Assembly: GCA_950022295.1 (NCBI GenBank)
Contig: OX465600.1
Span: forward strand, 235,187,782 to 235,251,781
DNA length: 64,000 bases
Source: Bromus sterilis
Lineage: Eukaryota; Streptophyta; Magnoliopsida; Poales; Poaceae
Reading direction: 5' to 3'
The notes under the pieces are model-generated. The model saw only the letters and a list, made by a program, of their open reading frames with translations, was not told the DNA's origin and did not search any database. Below are positions 24,001 to 34,700 of the stretch, piece by piece. The first letter of the stretch is position 1, and each line of letters begins with the position of its first letter. The position numbers were made by a program, and so were the translations under genes.

Positions 24001-25303
24001 TGGCATGGTATCATCATTTGACCCACATAACATGTGTGCAAAAGTTGAGAGGATTACGGCAAAAACTGGAAGCACTTCGTGTACAAACTGGACCATCTCT
24101 TTCAAAGTACGAGGGTTTCAGACGAAAACACATGTGTTTCAAAGGCATTTCATTTTTCTAAACTTAATTCAACTCAAGACTTTTTTTGCATCCAGCATGC
24201 AACATTCAAAGACACATACTAAAATTTCAACCCTTTCTGACTTCATTTGCTATTTTTCATGCATTTAATGATTTATTTTGAGCTAAATGACCCTGTAATT
24301 GGAAAGCACTACAACTAAACTCAGAAAAGGTTGAAACTTGGCATGGTATCATCATTTGACCCACATAGCATGTGTGCAAAAATTGAGAGGGTTATGGCAA
24401 AAACTGGATGCACTTTGTGTACAAACTGGACCATCTCTTTCAAAGTACGAGGGTTTCAGACGAAAACACATGTGTTTCAAAGGCATTTCATTTTTCTAAA
24501 CTTATTTCAACTCAAGACTTTTTTTGCATTCAACATGCAGCATTCAAAGCCACATACTAAAATTTCAACCCTTTCTGACTTCATTTGCTATTTTTCATGC
24601 ATTTAATGATTTATTTTGAGCTAAATGACCCTGTAATTGGAAAGCACTACAACTGAACTCAGAAAAGGTTGAAACTTGGCATGGTATCATCATTTGACCC
24701 ACATAGCATGTGTGCAAAAGTTGAGAGGATTACGGAAAAAACTGGATGCACTTCGTGTACAAACTGGACCATCTCTTTCAAAGTACGAGGGTTTCAGACG
24801 AAAACACATGTGTTTCAAAGGCATTTCATTTTTCTAAACTTATTTCAACTCAAGACTTTTTTTGCATTCAACATGCAGCATTCAAAGCCACATACTAAAA
24901 TTTCAACCCTTTCTGACTTCATTTGCTATTTTTCATGCATTTAATGATTTATTTTGAGCTAAATGACCCTATAATTGGAAAGCACTACAACTGAACTCAG
25001 AAAAGGTTGAAACTTGGCATGGTATCATCATTTGACCCACATAGCATGTGTGCAAAAGTTGAGAGGATTACGGCAAAAACTGGATGCACTTCGTGTACAA
25101 ACTGGACCATCTCTTTCAAAGTACGAGGGTTTCAGACGAAAACACATGTGTTTCAAAGGCATTTCATTTTTCTAAACTTATTTCAACTCAAGACTGTTTT
25201 TGCATCCAACATGCAACATTCAAAGCCACATACTAAAATTTCAACCCTTTCTGACTTCATTTGCTATTTTTAAGCATTTAATGATTTATTTTGAGCTAAA
25301 TGG
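21078..25303 (+). repeat. Afa (pAs1) family satellite array, 338-bp unit, about 12.5 copies
   Basis: The unit boundary marker gttgaaacttggcatggt recurs at steps of 338 bases (near 21283, 21621, 21959, 22297, 22635, 22973, 23311, 23649, then 23986 after one lost base, 24324, 24662, 25000). Copies are very similar. The stretch cctttctgacttcatttg followed by ctatttttcatgcattta matches what I remember of the pAs1/Afa FISH probe sequence from Aegilops tauschii, and the length fits the known 340-bp Afa unit. Each unit contains the same open frame of about 91 codons, which I do not regard as a gene. Units at about 21628-22641 and 22642-23655 form two copies of a three-unit block. Confidence 0.85.
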
Positions 25304-25312
25304 ACCTTTAAT

Positions 25313-25440
25313 GTGGGTTTCTAGTCGTATCCAGACCGTATGGCCCAGTAGGTTATTTTTTTCTCCTTTTGGAGGAAAAATGACCTTTAGTGCCGGTTAG
25401 TGACACCAACCGGTACTAATAGTCTGCAATTTAGTGCCAC
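25313..25440 (+). repeat. Right flanking repeat of the Afa array
   Basis: Direct repeat of 20937-21060: gtgggtttctagtcgtatcc, cagtagg, a T/C-rich stretch, then gacctttagtgccggttagtg and caaccggtac. It diverges after the subterminal motif. Confidence 0.65.
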
Positions 25441-25546
25441 CCGCTAACTGAAGTGGAGTTACACTTGTTTATAAGCACGGCTTTGCGTGGACTTATCGTA
25501 GCATAGCAAGTTTAATAAAGGTTGTCCACGAGTGATTCATCTATAT

Positions 25547-25653
25547 CCTGTATACTATAAAGACAATTTCGGTTGAACCTTGATTGGTGGGCAGATTGCT
25601 AGATTTTCCAACCAATCGGGGCTTAACCGAAATTGTCCTTTATGGTGTACAGG
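25547..25653. repeat. Imperfect inverted repeat (MITE-like hairpin)
   Basis: Arms of about 45 bases (cctgta...aaagacaatttcggtt and its reverse aaccgaaattgtcctttat...tacagg) pair around a loop near 25590-25608. It could be a small foldback element or a hairpin RNA source. No clear target duplication seen. Confidence 0.6.
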
Positions 25654-25732
25654 GTGTGGAGTAATCTTCCGTTGACATCCTATAATGAAATTGCTATACT
25701 TTTTTTTCCAATCAAACAAAACACAAGGTTTC

Positions 25733-25957
25733 CCCTGCATACAACCCGACGGTGGCTCATGAGTGCAAGCATATCAAATGCACCGTCGGACGTATTCAGG
25801 GAATCTGAATGATTTGTATTTGGTCGATATGAAGTGAAATATTTCTAGCTAGATATATGTAAGATCAACAAAACATACGATTTCTCCTGCATATAGCCCG
25901 ACGGTGGCTCATGAGTGCAAGCATATCAAATGCACCATCGAACGTATGCAGGCGAAT
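25733..25957. repeat. Pair of duplicated 68-bp hairpins
   Basis: Two direct copies (25733-25801 and 25889-25957) share ctcatgagtgcaagcatatc at the centre. Each is a nested inverted repeat, with outer arms cctgcata / tatgcagg (imperfect in copy 1) and inner arms cgacggtg / caccgtcg. The spacer between the copies is AT-rich with no other feature. Confidence 0.6.
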
Positions 25958-26000
25958 CTGAAGCCGATGAACTGAGTGTCGAACATGCCCTAGAGATGGG

Positions 26001-26012
26001 CTATATATATAG
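26001..26012. promoter_or_regulatory. TATA-like site
   Basis: ctatatatatag, itself palindromic, lies about 20 bases upstream of a tandem repeat. Weak call; no transcript is apparent downstream. Confidence 0.25.
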
Positions 26013-26020
26013 GCAACGAC

Positions 26021-26182
26021 AAGCCTGATCCAACGACTCACAAGCGCTTAAAAGAAACACGCAATCCGTGTGCTTCTTCCTGATTGGTTGGATCCAACGG
26101 CTCAGAAGCCTGATCCAACGACTCACAAGCACTTGAAAGAAACACGCGATCCGTGTGCTTCTTCTTGATTCGTTGGATTCAG
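26021..26182 (+). repeat. Tandem duplication of an 80-bp inverted-repeat unit
   Basis: Copies at 26021-26105 and 26106-26182 both begin aagcctgatccaacgactca. Each contains short inverted arms (atccaacga ... tcgttggat and gaaacacg ... cgtgtgcttc). Third hairpin-forming duplicate in the spacer between the two Afa blocks. Confidence 0.6.
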
Positions 26183-26208
26183 AATCGTGTACGGTTAAAA
26201 GCATGTGG

Positions 26209-27010
26209 AAGACTTTTGTGCATTCAATATGCATCATTCAAAGCCACATGCTAAAATTTCAACCCTTTCTGACTTCATTTGCTATTTTTCATGCATTTAA
26301 TGATTTATTTTGGGATAAATGACCCTGAAATTGGAAAGCACAACAGCTAAACTCAGAAAAGGTTGAAACTTGGCATGGTATCATCATTTGACCCACATAA
26401 CATGTGTTCAAAAGTTGAGAGGGTTACGGTAAAAGCTGGATGCACTTCGTGTACAAACTGGACCATCTCTTTCGAAGTACGAGGGTTTCAAACGAAAACT
26501 CATCTGTTACAAAGGCATTTCATTTTTCTAAACTTATTTGAACTCAAGACTTTTTGTGCATTCAATATGCATCATTCAAAGCTACATGCTAAAATTTCAA
26601 CCCTTTCTGACTTCATTTGCTATTTTTCATGCATTTAATGATTTATTTTGGCCTAAATGACCCTGAAATTGGAAAGCACTACAACTAAACTCAGAAAAGG
26701 TTGAAACTTGGCATGGTATCATCATTTGACCCACATAACATGTGTGCAAAAGTTGAGAGGGTTACGGCAAAAGCTGGATGCACTTCGTGTACAAACTGGA
26801 CCATCTCTTTCGAAGTACGAGGGTTTCAGACGTAAACTCATCTGTTACAAAGGCATTTCATTTTTCTAAACTTATTTGAACTCAAGACTTTTTGTGCATT
26901 CAATATGCATCATTCAAAGCCACATTCTAAAATTTCAACCCTTTCTGACTTCATTTGCTATTTTTCATGCATTTAATGATTTATTTTGAGCTAAATGACC
27001 CTGAAATTGG
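26209..27010 (+). repeat. Second Afa block, diverged (about 2.4 units)
   Basis: Same unit order as the main array, but with shared differences such as gactttttgtgcattcaata, gaccctgaaattgg and cgaaaactcatctgttac. The two repeats in this block resemble each other more than those in the main array, so the block was separated before the main array was last homogenised. Confidence 0.8.
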
Positions 27011-27121
27011 ACTAATGCTTGTGGACGAGCCTTTAGTCCCGGGTCACGCCACAAACCGGGACTAATGCTTGTGGGCCAGGAGCGAGGTGCATTGGTCCCG
27101 GTTCTTGGCTGGAACCGGGAC
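27011..27121 (+). repeat. CACTA-type subterminal repeats
   Basis: Short palindromic motifs of the tttagtcccgg / ccgggactaa and ggtcccggttc / gaaccgggac types, with gggactaatgcttgtggg. Ends the second Afa block and may mark the end of another CACTA element or derivative. Confidence 0.6.
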
Positions 27122-27248
27122 ATATGCGCCCAGACGGAAACTTGATTCCTAATCTTCTACTAATCCACCGTTCTCCCATGATCTGCACGATCCCATGATG
27201 AGAGAGGACGTGGGCACGCACACGCACAGCTCCTCTGCTCGCCGGCTC

Positions 27249-27258
27249 CTATAAATAC
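27249..27258 (+). promoter_or_regulatory. TATA box of a possible transcription unit
   Basis: tataaatact lies in cctataaatactactactg, 19 bases before an ATG (27268) and downstream of a GC-richer stretch. It is the best promoter-like site outside the LTRs. The open frame that follows was interrupted by the LINE. Confidence 0.4.
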
Positions 27259-27267
27259 TACTACTGT

Positions 27268-27475
27268 ATGGATCGCTCTTCAGCCCCTGGTTCAATTTTC
27301 CAATCTCTATCTACTGCTGCTCATTTTCTACATGAGCGCTCGCATAAGCGCTTTCAGGAAGACCACGCTACCAGATGCGCTGGCTCTCGTCGTCGAGCCC
27401 ATACGTCCCCGACCACGCCGGTACACACGTTGCCGGCAGATTGCCGGAGATACGCCGGCTCAACATCTGCGAGTT
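27268..27475 (+). pseudogene. Possible first exon of unknown gene, interrupted by LINE
   Basis: Open from ATG 27268 (MDRSSAPGSIFQSLSTAAHF...), rich in Ser, Arg and His, up to the LINE target duplication. The frame stays open on the far side of the LINE (from 29744), where a donor-like site (caaagtaagac, about 29783) occurs within 45 bases. I recognise no domain. It may be the 5' exon of a CACTA-borne gene, a captured gene fragment, or a non-coding leader. Confidence 0.3.
27462..27475 (+). repeat. Target site duplication of the LINE, left copy
   Basis: aacatctgcgagtt, repeated at 29730-29743 right after the LINE poly(A). The first A may belong to the poly(A) tail in the right copy, leaving 13 or 14 bases. 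Confidence 0.85.
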
Positions 27476-29729
27476 CCACATGTTTAAATGGTAAGGCTGA
27501 GTTAGAGGGTTTAAATGGCTCCTTCATCACCCTCATCCCCAAGAAACAAATTCCTGAGACTGTTAATGACTTCAGGCCCATCTCACTTACCAGTGTGGGT
27601 ATTAAGTTTCTCACTAAGATGGATGCCAACAGGTTTCAGAAGGAGATTAGGAGATGCATTCACAAGAATCAATATGGTTTCATCAAGGAAAGATCTATCT
27701 AAGATTGCATTGCATGGACTTTGGAATACCTACACCAATGCCATCAATCCAAAAGACCTCTTATTCTTCTAAAGATATATTTTGAGAAAGCTTTTGATTC
27801 TATTGAACATGAGGCCATCCTTGAAATCTTAAAGTACAAAGGTTTCCCACCCAAATGGAGATTGTGGGTGCAACAGATGATGGAGTCTGGGTCTTCCTCT
27901 GTTTTTCTTAATGGTATCCCAGGAAGACAGTTTAAATGCAGAAGGGGGGTTAGACAGGGTGACCCCTTATCCCCTCTACTTTTTGTCCTGGCTGCTGACC
28001 TGCTACAATCTACTGTCAATGATCTACTGAGGAGAGGGCAACTTTCACTGCCCATTCCCTGTCATGACCCTGATTTTCCAATTGTCCAATATGCGGATGA
28101 TACCATCCTGATTATGCAAGCTGAGGCTCAGCAGGTCCTTAGACTCAAGGAGGCTCTTCAAGATTTCTCTCAGTCCACTGGTTTGGATATCAACTACCAC
28201 AAATCCTCCATGATCCCTATCAATCTTGATGAGAACTATGCTACTGATCTGGCCACTGTTTTTGGATGTCAAGTTGGGAAGCTCCCTTTCACATATTTGG
28301 GGTTGCCTGTGGGCACTACCAGACCCAAGATTGTGGATTTTCTCCCTTTGGTGGACTGCATGGAGAGGAGGCTTACTGCCAGCTCTTGTTTCCTTGCCCA
28401 AGGGGGCAAGCTGCAGCTTCTGAATTCTGTTATCTCCTCCATGCCCATTTATTTCTTGTGCTCTCTGCGCATTCCTGCTGGTATCATCAAACAACTGGAG
28501 AGAATTCAGAGACAGTGCCTGTGGAGAAAATATGGACAAGATTCTGGCAGGTCTCTTGCTTCTTGGGATCTTGTCTGCAGACCTAAGAGTAAAGGTGGGC
28601 TTGGCATCCTCAACCTGCAACTGCAAAATCAAGCTTTACTGATGAAACACCTGAGCAAGTTTTACAATAAGGAGGATGTGCCTTGGGTTTCCATTGTTTG
28701 GAACTCTTACTACCATGAAAGAGTGCCCCATGCCACTGAGCTTTGTGGTTCCTTTTGGTGGAAAGATGTGGCCAAGTTCATGGATATCTTTGTGGCTGTG
28801 TCTCAAATCATTATGGGATCTGGAGATTCTGTGCTATTGTGGAGTGATTTTTGGGTTCCAAATTCTAATATCACCTTGGCTCAGAAATACCAGAGGCTAT
28901 TCTCCTTTGTCAAGGATCCTTTTTTATCAGTGAAAGAGGCAAGGGAGGTTGCAGACCCCACTGATCTTTTCAACCTGCCTTTATCTGCTCAGGCCTTCCA
29001 ATCAGGCTATGCAATGCACCCTCCAAGCCATAAATGAGGATGATGTCAAGGACTGCTGGACTTGGAGAATGAATGGAAAAGGACAGTACACTGCCAAGAA
29101 GTTTTACAAGTTGGTGCATGAGCCCATTCAAGAAAATCCCCTCCTTAATTGGATCTGGAAATCTTGTTGCATCTTAAAGACGAAGGTTTTTGCTTGGCTA
29201 GTGATTATGGATCGTATCAATACCAAAGACATGATTGCTAGAAGACACTGGAACATTCAGGATGGACCTGAGTGTGTGCTCTGCCATGCACACTGCCTGG
29301 AGACTAGAGATCATCTCTTTTTCCAATGCAATTTCAGTGTTCGAATTTGGGCATATCTGCAAATTGACTGGTGTCTGGGTTCTGAGATGGTTCAAATTGC
29401 CAAGAGAGCCAGAAAATCGTTCAATCAACCTTTTTTTGCTGAAGTGGTGTTTACTGCCTGGTGGAACATATGGATGATCAGGAATGATAAATGTTTTAGA
29501 CATGTCCGGCCCTCATTTGCAAAGTGGAGGGTTGGCTTTGTTCATGATTTAACTTTGCTTAGTTATAGAATTAAGCCTAGGCTCAAGGATCAATTACTTA
29601 GATGGATTGATTTCCTTCCACCCTGAGTGGTGTTTTTTTTGAAGCTTTGTTGTACTCTTGTATATAATGTGGTCCTGGTAATAAAATACTAGGGGGTGCC
29701 TTACCCCTCAGTTTGAAAGCTTCAAAAAA
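27476..29729 (+). mobile_element. 5'-truncated L1-type LINE
   Basis: A non-LTR retrotransposon copy of 2.25 kb with the RT and C-terminal zinc-finger region, a 3' untranslated tail with ataaaatac and a short A run (29724-29730), and flanking 14-base target duplications. The endonuclease and ORF1 parts are missing, as expected from incomplete reverse transcription during target-primed insertion. It inserted into the possible exon starting at 27268. Confidence 0.92.
27487..29626 (+). pseudogene. LINE reverse transcriptase and C-terminal zinc finger, broken
   Basis: The RT would copy element RNA at the nick in target DNA. It begins mid-protein (GSFITLIPKK, DFRPISLTS), with a TAA at 27700-27702, then continues in the same frame from 27703: KAFDSIEH, GVRQGDPLSPLLFVLAADLL, the catalytic box YADD (in QYADDTIL, about 28090) and LTYLGLPVG-like sequence. 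A frameshift lies between about 28945 and 29035; the first frame stops at 29037 and the C-terminal part goes on to 29626 in the next. There a zinc-finger motif of plant LINE proteins (CVLCHAHCLETRDHLFFQC) is visible. Two lesions plus 5' truncation make it inactive. Confidence 0.88.
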
Positions 29730-29743
29730 AACATCTGCGAGTT
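29730..29743 (+). repeat. Target site duplication of the LINE, right copy
   Basis: aacatctgcgagtt, direct repeat of 27462-27475; follows the A run at the LINE 3' end. Confidence 0.85.
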
Positions 29744-29869
29744 GTTGTACTGTACCAGCCAATTCATCCATCCGCAAGAGGCAAAGTAAGACTATCGCTA
29801 ACTTTGCTTTTTTCTCATCTGAACTTGTGTCCTTCATGCTTTGTTGTTCTATATACCTCATGCTATGCA

Positions 29870-30900
29870 TCTTGATTGGTCTCATGGTGGTTTTCCATGT
29901 TGATACAACTCAAGAACAGAGCATAAAAAATATGTGTTGTCTTGATTGGTCTTATGGTGATTTTCCATGTTGATACAACTCAAGAATAGAACTAAATATA
30001 GTGTCTTGATTGGTCTCATGGTGATTTGTCATGTTGATAAAACTCAAGAATATTATTAATATATGCTATCTCGATTGGTCTCATGGTAATCTCCCATGTT
30101 GATACAACTCAAGAATAGAATTTGAAATATGGTGTCTTGATTGGTCTCATGGTGATCTTCCATGTTGATACAACTCAAGAATAGAACTAAATATGTTATC
30201 TTACTTGGTCTCATGGCAATCTCCCATGTTGATACAACTCAAGCATAGAATTAATATGTGTTGCCTTGATTGGTCTCATGGTAATCTTCCGTGTTGATAA
30301 AACTCAAGAATAGAACTAAATATGGTATCTTGATTGGTCTCATGGTAATCTCCCATGTTGATACAACTCAAGAATAGAATTAATATATGTTGTCTTGATT
30401 GATCTCATGGTAATCTTCCATGTTGATACAACTCAAGAATATAACTAAATATGTTGTCTTGATTGGTCTCATGGTGATCTTCCATGTTGATACAACTCAA
30501 GAACATAAAAATATGTGTTCTTGGTTCGGTCACATGGCGATTCTGATCTCCATGTCGATACAAATCAAGAATAGAAATAGAAACAAAACTCATATTGTTT
30601 GGCTCTCATAACATCCTACCAGATAGAAATTATAGGATATATATATGCTTCATATGGTGTTCATGCCATGTTCAATTAAACTCGACCTTCATTCGGTCTC
30701 ATGGCGACTCCGGTCCCCATGATGATACAAATAAAGGAAATAAACCAAATTACTAGTTTGGTCTCATAGCGATCTTTGATCCTATGTTGATAAAAATTAT
30801 GTGCACATAATAAAATTCTTCTTGGTTCGGGCACATGGCGATTCTGATCTCCATGTCTATACAAATCAAGAATAGAAGTAGAAACAACCTCATAATGTTG
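29870..30900 (+). repeat. Minisatellite with a unit of about 63-69 bp
   Basis: About eleven units contain cttgattggtctcatgg and catgttgatacaactcaaga (near 29872, 29941, 30004, 30069, 30138, 30198, 30262, 30330, 30396, 30456, 30519), then three to four more diverged ones to about 30900 (gtcacatggcgattc and similar). Unit length varies by small indels. The units contain many stops, so this is probably intronic or intergenic. Confidence 0.8.
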
Positions 30901-31764
30901 TGGTCTCATAAAGTCCCACATGATAGAAATTAGGACATATTTGCTCCATACGAGATTATTGTTTAGGCCTCATATACATGAAATATTTCCGCACTAGGTG
31001 ATACTAGCCGTGGTATGAAGATGATATTAAATAAATAAAAATGCGTGCATGTCATTTGCCTAGCTAATAACCTTGATCTATCTGAACCTCATACGTGCAT
31101 GCCCATAAAACATAGAAAATGATATATAGTCTTGTTCCATTCGGTTATATGCTAACACGCGGGCATATCACTACACGGTGTTAGTCATAGTACGAGTGAA
31201 GGGAAACCACATTAAAATATGCTCATGTAGTTATGTGACTAGTTTCTCATATAAAACTAGTTGGAATCATACTCCGCTTCGTTAGGATGCACATGGGCAC
31301 AATGTTGCTACATGATGTTAGTACTAATACAAGTAAAACCAAACTTTATAAAATATTCTCATAAATATGAAATGTATAACTATATAAATATTTTTACTAG
31401 TTCCGTGTGATATATTGGAACTAGTTTTGATAAGACGTAAATCAAACCATACATTCCATATAGGTGCATGCATATTCAACCATACAAATGCATGTAGAAA
31501 ATTAGCTTACATGCTATAATATAATCATCTAGACATACACCCCTCTCATATAGGTGCGTATACCCATACAAATATATTGTGACTAGGATCATACCCATGT
31601 CATTTGCACTAAACAAAACATAGTGCATTTCAACATCATATTTTATATAGCTTCCCCATACGGTAGCTGAACATAAATATATGTGTATCTTCACCAAACA
31701 CATTGCATACTCCTTATGTTCCATGCATGCATATAGAAATCATATGCATGATAAACTTGGCTTA
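30901..31764. other. AT-rich unassigned sequence, including one arm of a tandem duplication
   Basis: No gene seen. The part 31590-31764 (motifs catttgcactaaacaaaacat and ccatgcatgcatatagaaat) resembles 46690-46850 on the other side of element C, with diverged sequence. The last five bases, gctta, are the target duplication of C. Confidence 0.6.
31760..31764 (+). repeat. Target site duplication of element C, left copy
   Basis: gctta, repeated at 45423-45427, directly flanks the LTR ends. A 5-bp duplication is normal for Gypsy integrase. Confidence 0.9.
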
Positions 31765-34700
31765 TGTGACGCCCCCAAAATCAATCCGTGTACAGTAATC
31801 ATACACGCAGGGTACACGGCTGAGATTAGGGTGCCATGGTGAGAATATCACAGCACAACACTAAACAAAAAAGGATAAACCAATATGTTACAATAAAGGG
31901 GGGTCACGCGGACCCGAATACATAAGTTAAACAAGCCATAATATCTGAGTACAGACATAGTTAGTCAAGTTTTGCCTTAAGAAGGCTAGCACAAATAACA
32001 TCAGAGATACAGATCGAAAAGGCAAGGCCTCCTGCCTGGGAGCTTCCGAAACTACTCCTGGTCCTGGTCAGCGGGGGTCTCGACGTAGTAGTATCCGCCT
32101 CCGGGGTACTCCTGCTCCAGGGCTCCAACGTCTACTGCAGCGGCCGATCAGGCAAAACAGTAAAGGAAATAAAGCAGGTGAGTATCTAGTATACCCGCGA
32201 GTCTTACGTCCGCTACTAAGCATTATGCATTTGTATCAACGGAAAGGGAAGGCTGTATATATAGTGGACTGCAAGATAGAAATCAGAATAAGGGTAAGAA
32301 GCTAGGCCTATCGAAGACTAGCATCTTCCGACGTTGTCTTGCAGCATGAGAAGAGAAACAACCAACAGTTCATATAAAGCAATAAAGTAGCAATGAAGCA
32401 GAAGTTGCTGCAACATTGTATAATATAAGTTGTAATGATTAACCATAATAATAATGCCTCCGAGTTCCCTTCCTCGACTCCCTGCGAGGAAGAAGACCCG
32501 GAACCATACAGTTTAATAGTAATAGTTTCTAGTGGTAAGATCCAGCTTCAGCATAAAGCGTCCTGTTACCGTGGACACGGCTATTAGAATAGATTAAACT
32601 CCCTGCAGGGGTGCACTACTGTTCAGCTTGCACGCTCGGATCTCCAGGGTGGCGTGAACCTTGTTAGGGAACGCCCCACCGAGGCTATCCGACACGACGC
32701 AGCCCATCCTAGGCTCAACAGAGAGGCCATCCGCCGGACTATATCCTATGCGCCAAGGGGTCTAGGTCCCTCACCCTTGCACGCTCCTGCACGGTGCGAG
32801 TCTGGCCGGTGAAGCAAAAGCAAATCCAAACACACCTGCTGCAGCAAAAAGACAAGACCACTTCCCGGCGATCAGGCCGCAGTACTGTTGACGTCTGAAG
32901 AGCTTTCGGACAAACTACGACGCAGGGGATCCCATAACTCCTTATCCCACGTGAAGGTAGTGCGTACAAACCAACGGGTCTCTCAAGTCATCCGCCGAAC
33001 CATTTAGCATTTTAATTAACCTGCGTGACAACCGTTATCGTTGCCTCGACTTAACCGACCCGCGGTCAACGACAGCAGTCAGGACCACCAGTACATCGGT
33101 GCCTGCCCTGTCGTCCCACCAAGTCACTGCGGTTACCAACAAGGTGAACCGTCTCCTTACCTTGTCTCACGTGTGCTCTTGGTAGAGCTCGACTTTCATG
33201 GTTTGGTAACTCTCGTGAGATACGAGCAGGGGCCAAGCACGCCAGTAACGTCGATCGTACCCTCCCTGTCGTTCCCGACGATATACCTCTCGCGGGCACC
33301 GTTGGGTCGCCCGACTTTCTTACCTTTAAGGACAACCGCTGTTCAGGACCCTATGGCGGCAAGACAAAGTCATCCTCGAATGGAGTACAAGGATTACTCC
33401 TCGATAGCTCACACTTGAGGTGACTAGGCATAACCCAGATAGGGGCCTTTGGTGGTGTCGGCTTGTACCATACCTGTGCAGTTGTATATAATGTATCCGC
33501 GATCGCTCCCATAGTGATCACGGCCCGCTATCTAACCCTAGCTAACAATGCGCAGGGTTCACTGCTGAATAATGCATAAGTATAACAGGCAGTATAGGAT
33601 AAAGGAAAAGTACATCAAGGGGCGACAAAATCAGGCTATGCAATTGAATAGGATTGTAATCGTAGAAGCAGCAGTAACCATGCCTAGTGCAAGAAAGTAC
33701 GGAAAAGGTAGGCGATATCTGGGGAAGAGAATGGCTCTGCTTGCCTGGAAGCTCGACGGTAGGGGTCGGGTCGTCGACGAAGTAGTCGTACCCGGCAGCG
33801 GTGTAGTCGGCGGTAGCAGCAGGGTCTACCGAATATTAAGGGGGAAGGAAACAGTAAATACACAACAATAATATACAAACAAATGAATAGCATGGCGTAT
33901 GCAATGTTAACGGGGTTCTAACGCAGTGCAATGTACTTTGCTCGGAGCGGGAGTTCATCCGGGGATGAACTACGGCTCCGGGTGATTACCGGACAAGGTG
34001 TCCGGGGGGGAGGGTTCATGCCGGAGGTGTCGTGGACATCCGACAAAGATAACGGGGGTGTATACGTGTTAGTTGAACCATTCCGGACAACTTTCGTGTA
34101 CAAAGTATTTTGATCCGGGAATTTTTATCGGTACCGGAAATTTTCGACAGACAACCCGGAGGGGGGAATGTCGATGATCGGTGTGTTAGGGGGGTGGGGT
34201 AGACATACGGATAGCGTATCCGTATTCGTTATATTTTTCTGATCAATTTTCATGTATAAAGTTTTTGAATCTGACTTACGGTTTAAAAGATATTGAATTT
34301 CCAAATTTAAATCATTTTATAACATTTTCTGAATTTCTTTTATTAAATAAATAAACATTATCCAGAACAGGGGTTTGACCAGTCAACTGACATGTGGGGC
34401 CTACCTGTCATAGACACAGTTCTAATAAAATTCATTTTATTTATCTGCATATTAAAGGGGACCCACATGTCATCCTCATAGTTTAATAAAATCATTAAAT
34501 TTATTTATATGACAGTGGGGTCCCACATGTCAGCCTAACAGTTTTAGTTAATCATTTTTATTAATTTAAATTACCCTGGACCCACATGTCATCCACTAGG
34601 GGAAGGTTAGATTAGGTTTAACACTAATTTTAATTAAGGGAAGGGTGGGGCCCATGTGACAGTGGCACAAGCCACAGCACACAGAGCCCAGGCCGACGAA

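Noticed and set aside
21290..25273. Open frame of about 91 codons repeated in each 338-bp unit, plus strand
   Set aside because: Frames are kept because units are nearly identical. 338 is not a multiple of three, some units lose the start codon, and there is no domain, signal peptide or excess of silent changes that I can see. Treated as satellite DNA.
20450..27121. A complete CACTA element with defined ends
   Set aside because: Subterminal motifs are clear, but I found no CACTA/TAGTG termini with a 3-bp target duplication, so full boundaries were not called.
29713..29973. 86-codon open frame after the LINE
   Set aside because: The Met lies in the LINE tail and the end runs into the 63-bp minisatellite; only the first part may belong to the possible split exon and is noted there.
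32739..33418. Short open frames recurring in all LTRs of B and C (also 4409-5930, 13791-15012 and 41829-43284)
   Set aside because: They recur only because the LTRs are copies; frames are disturbed by indels between copies and lack domains.
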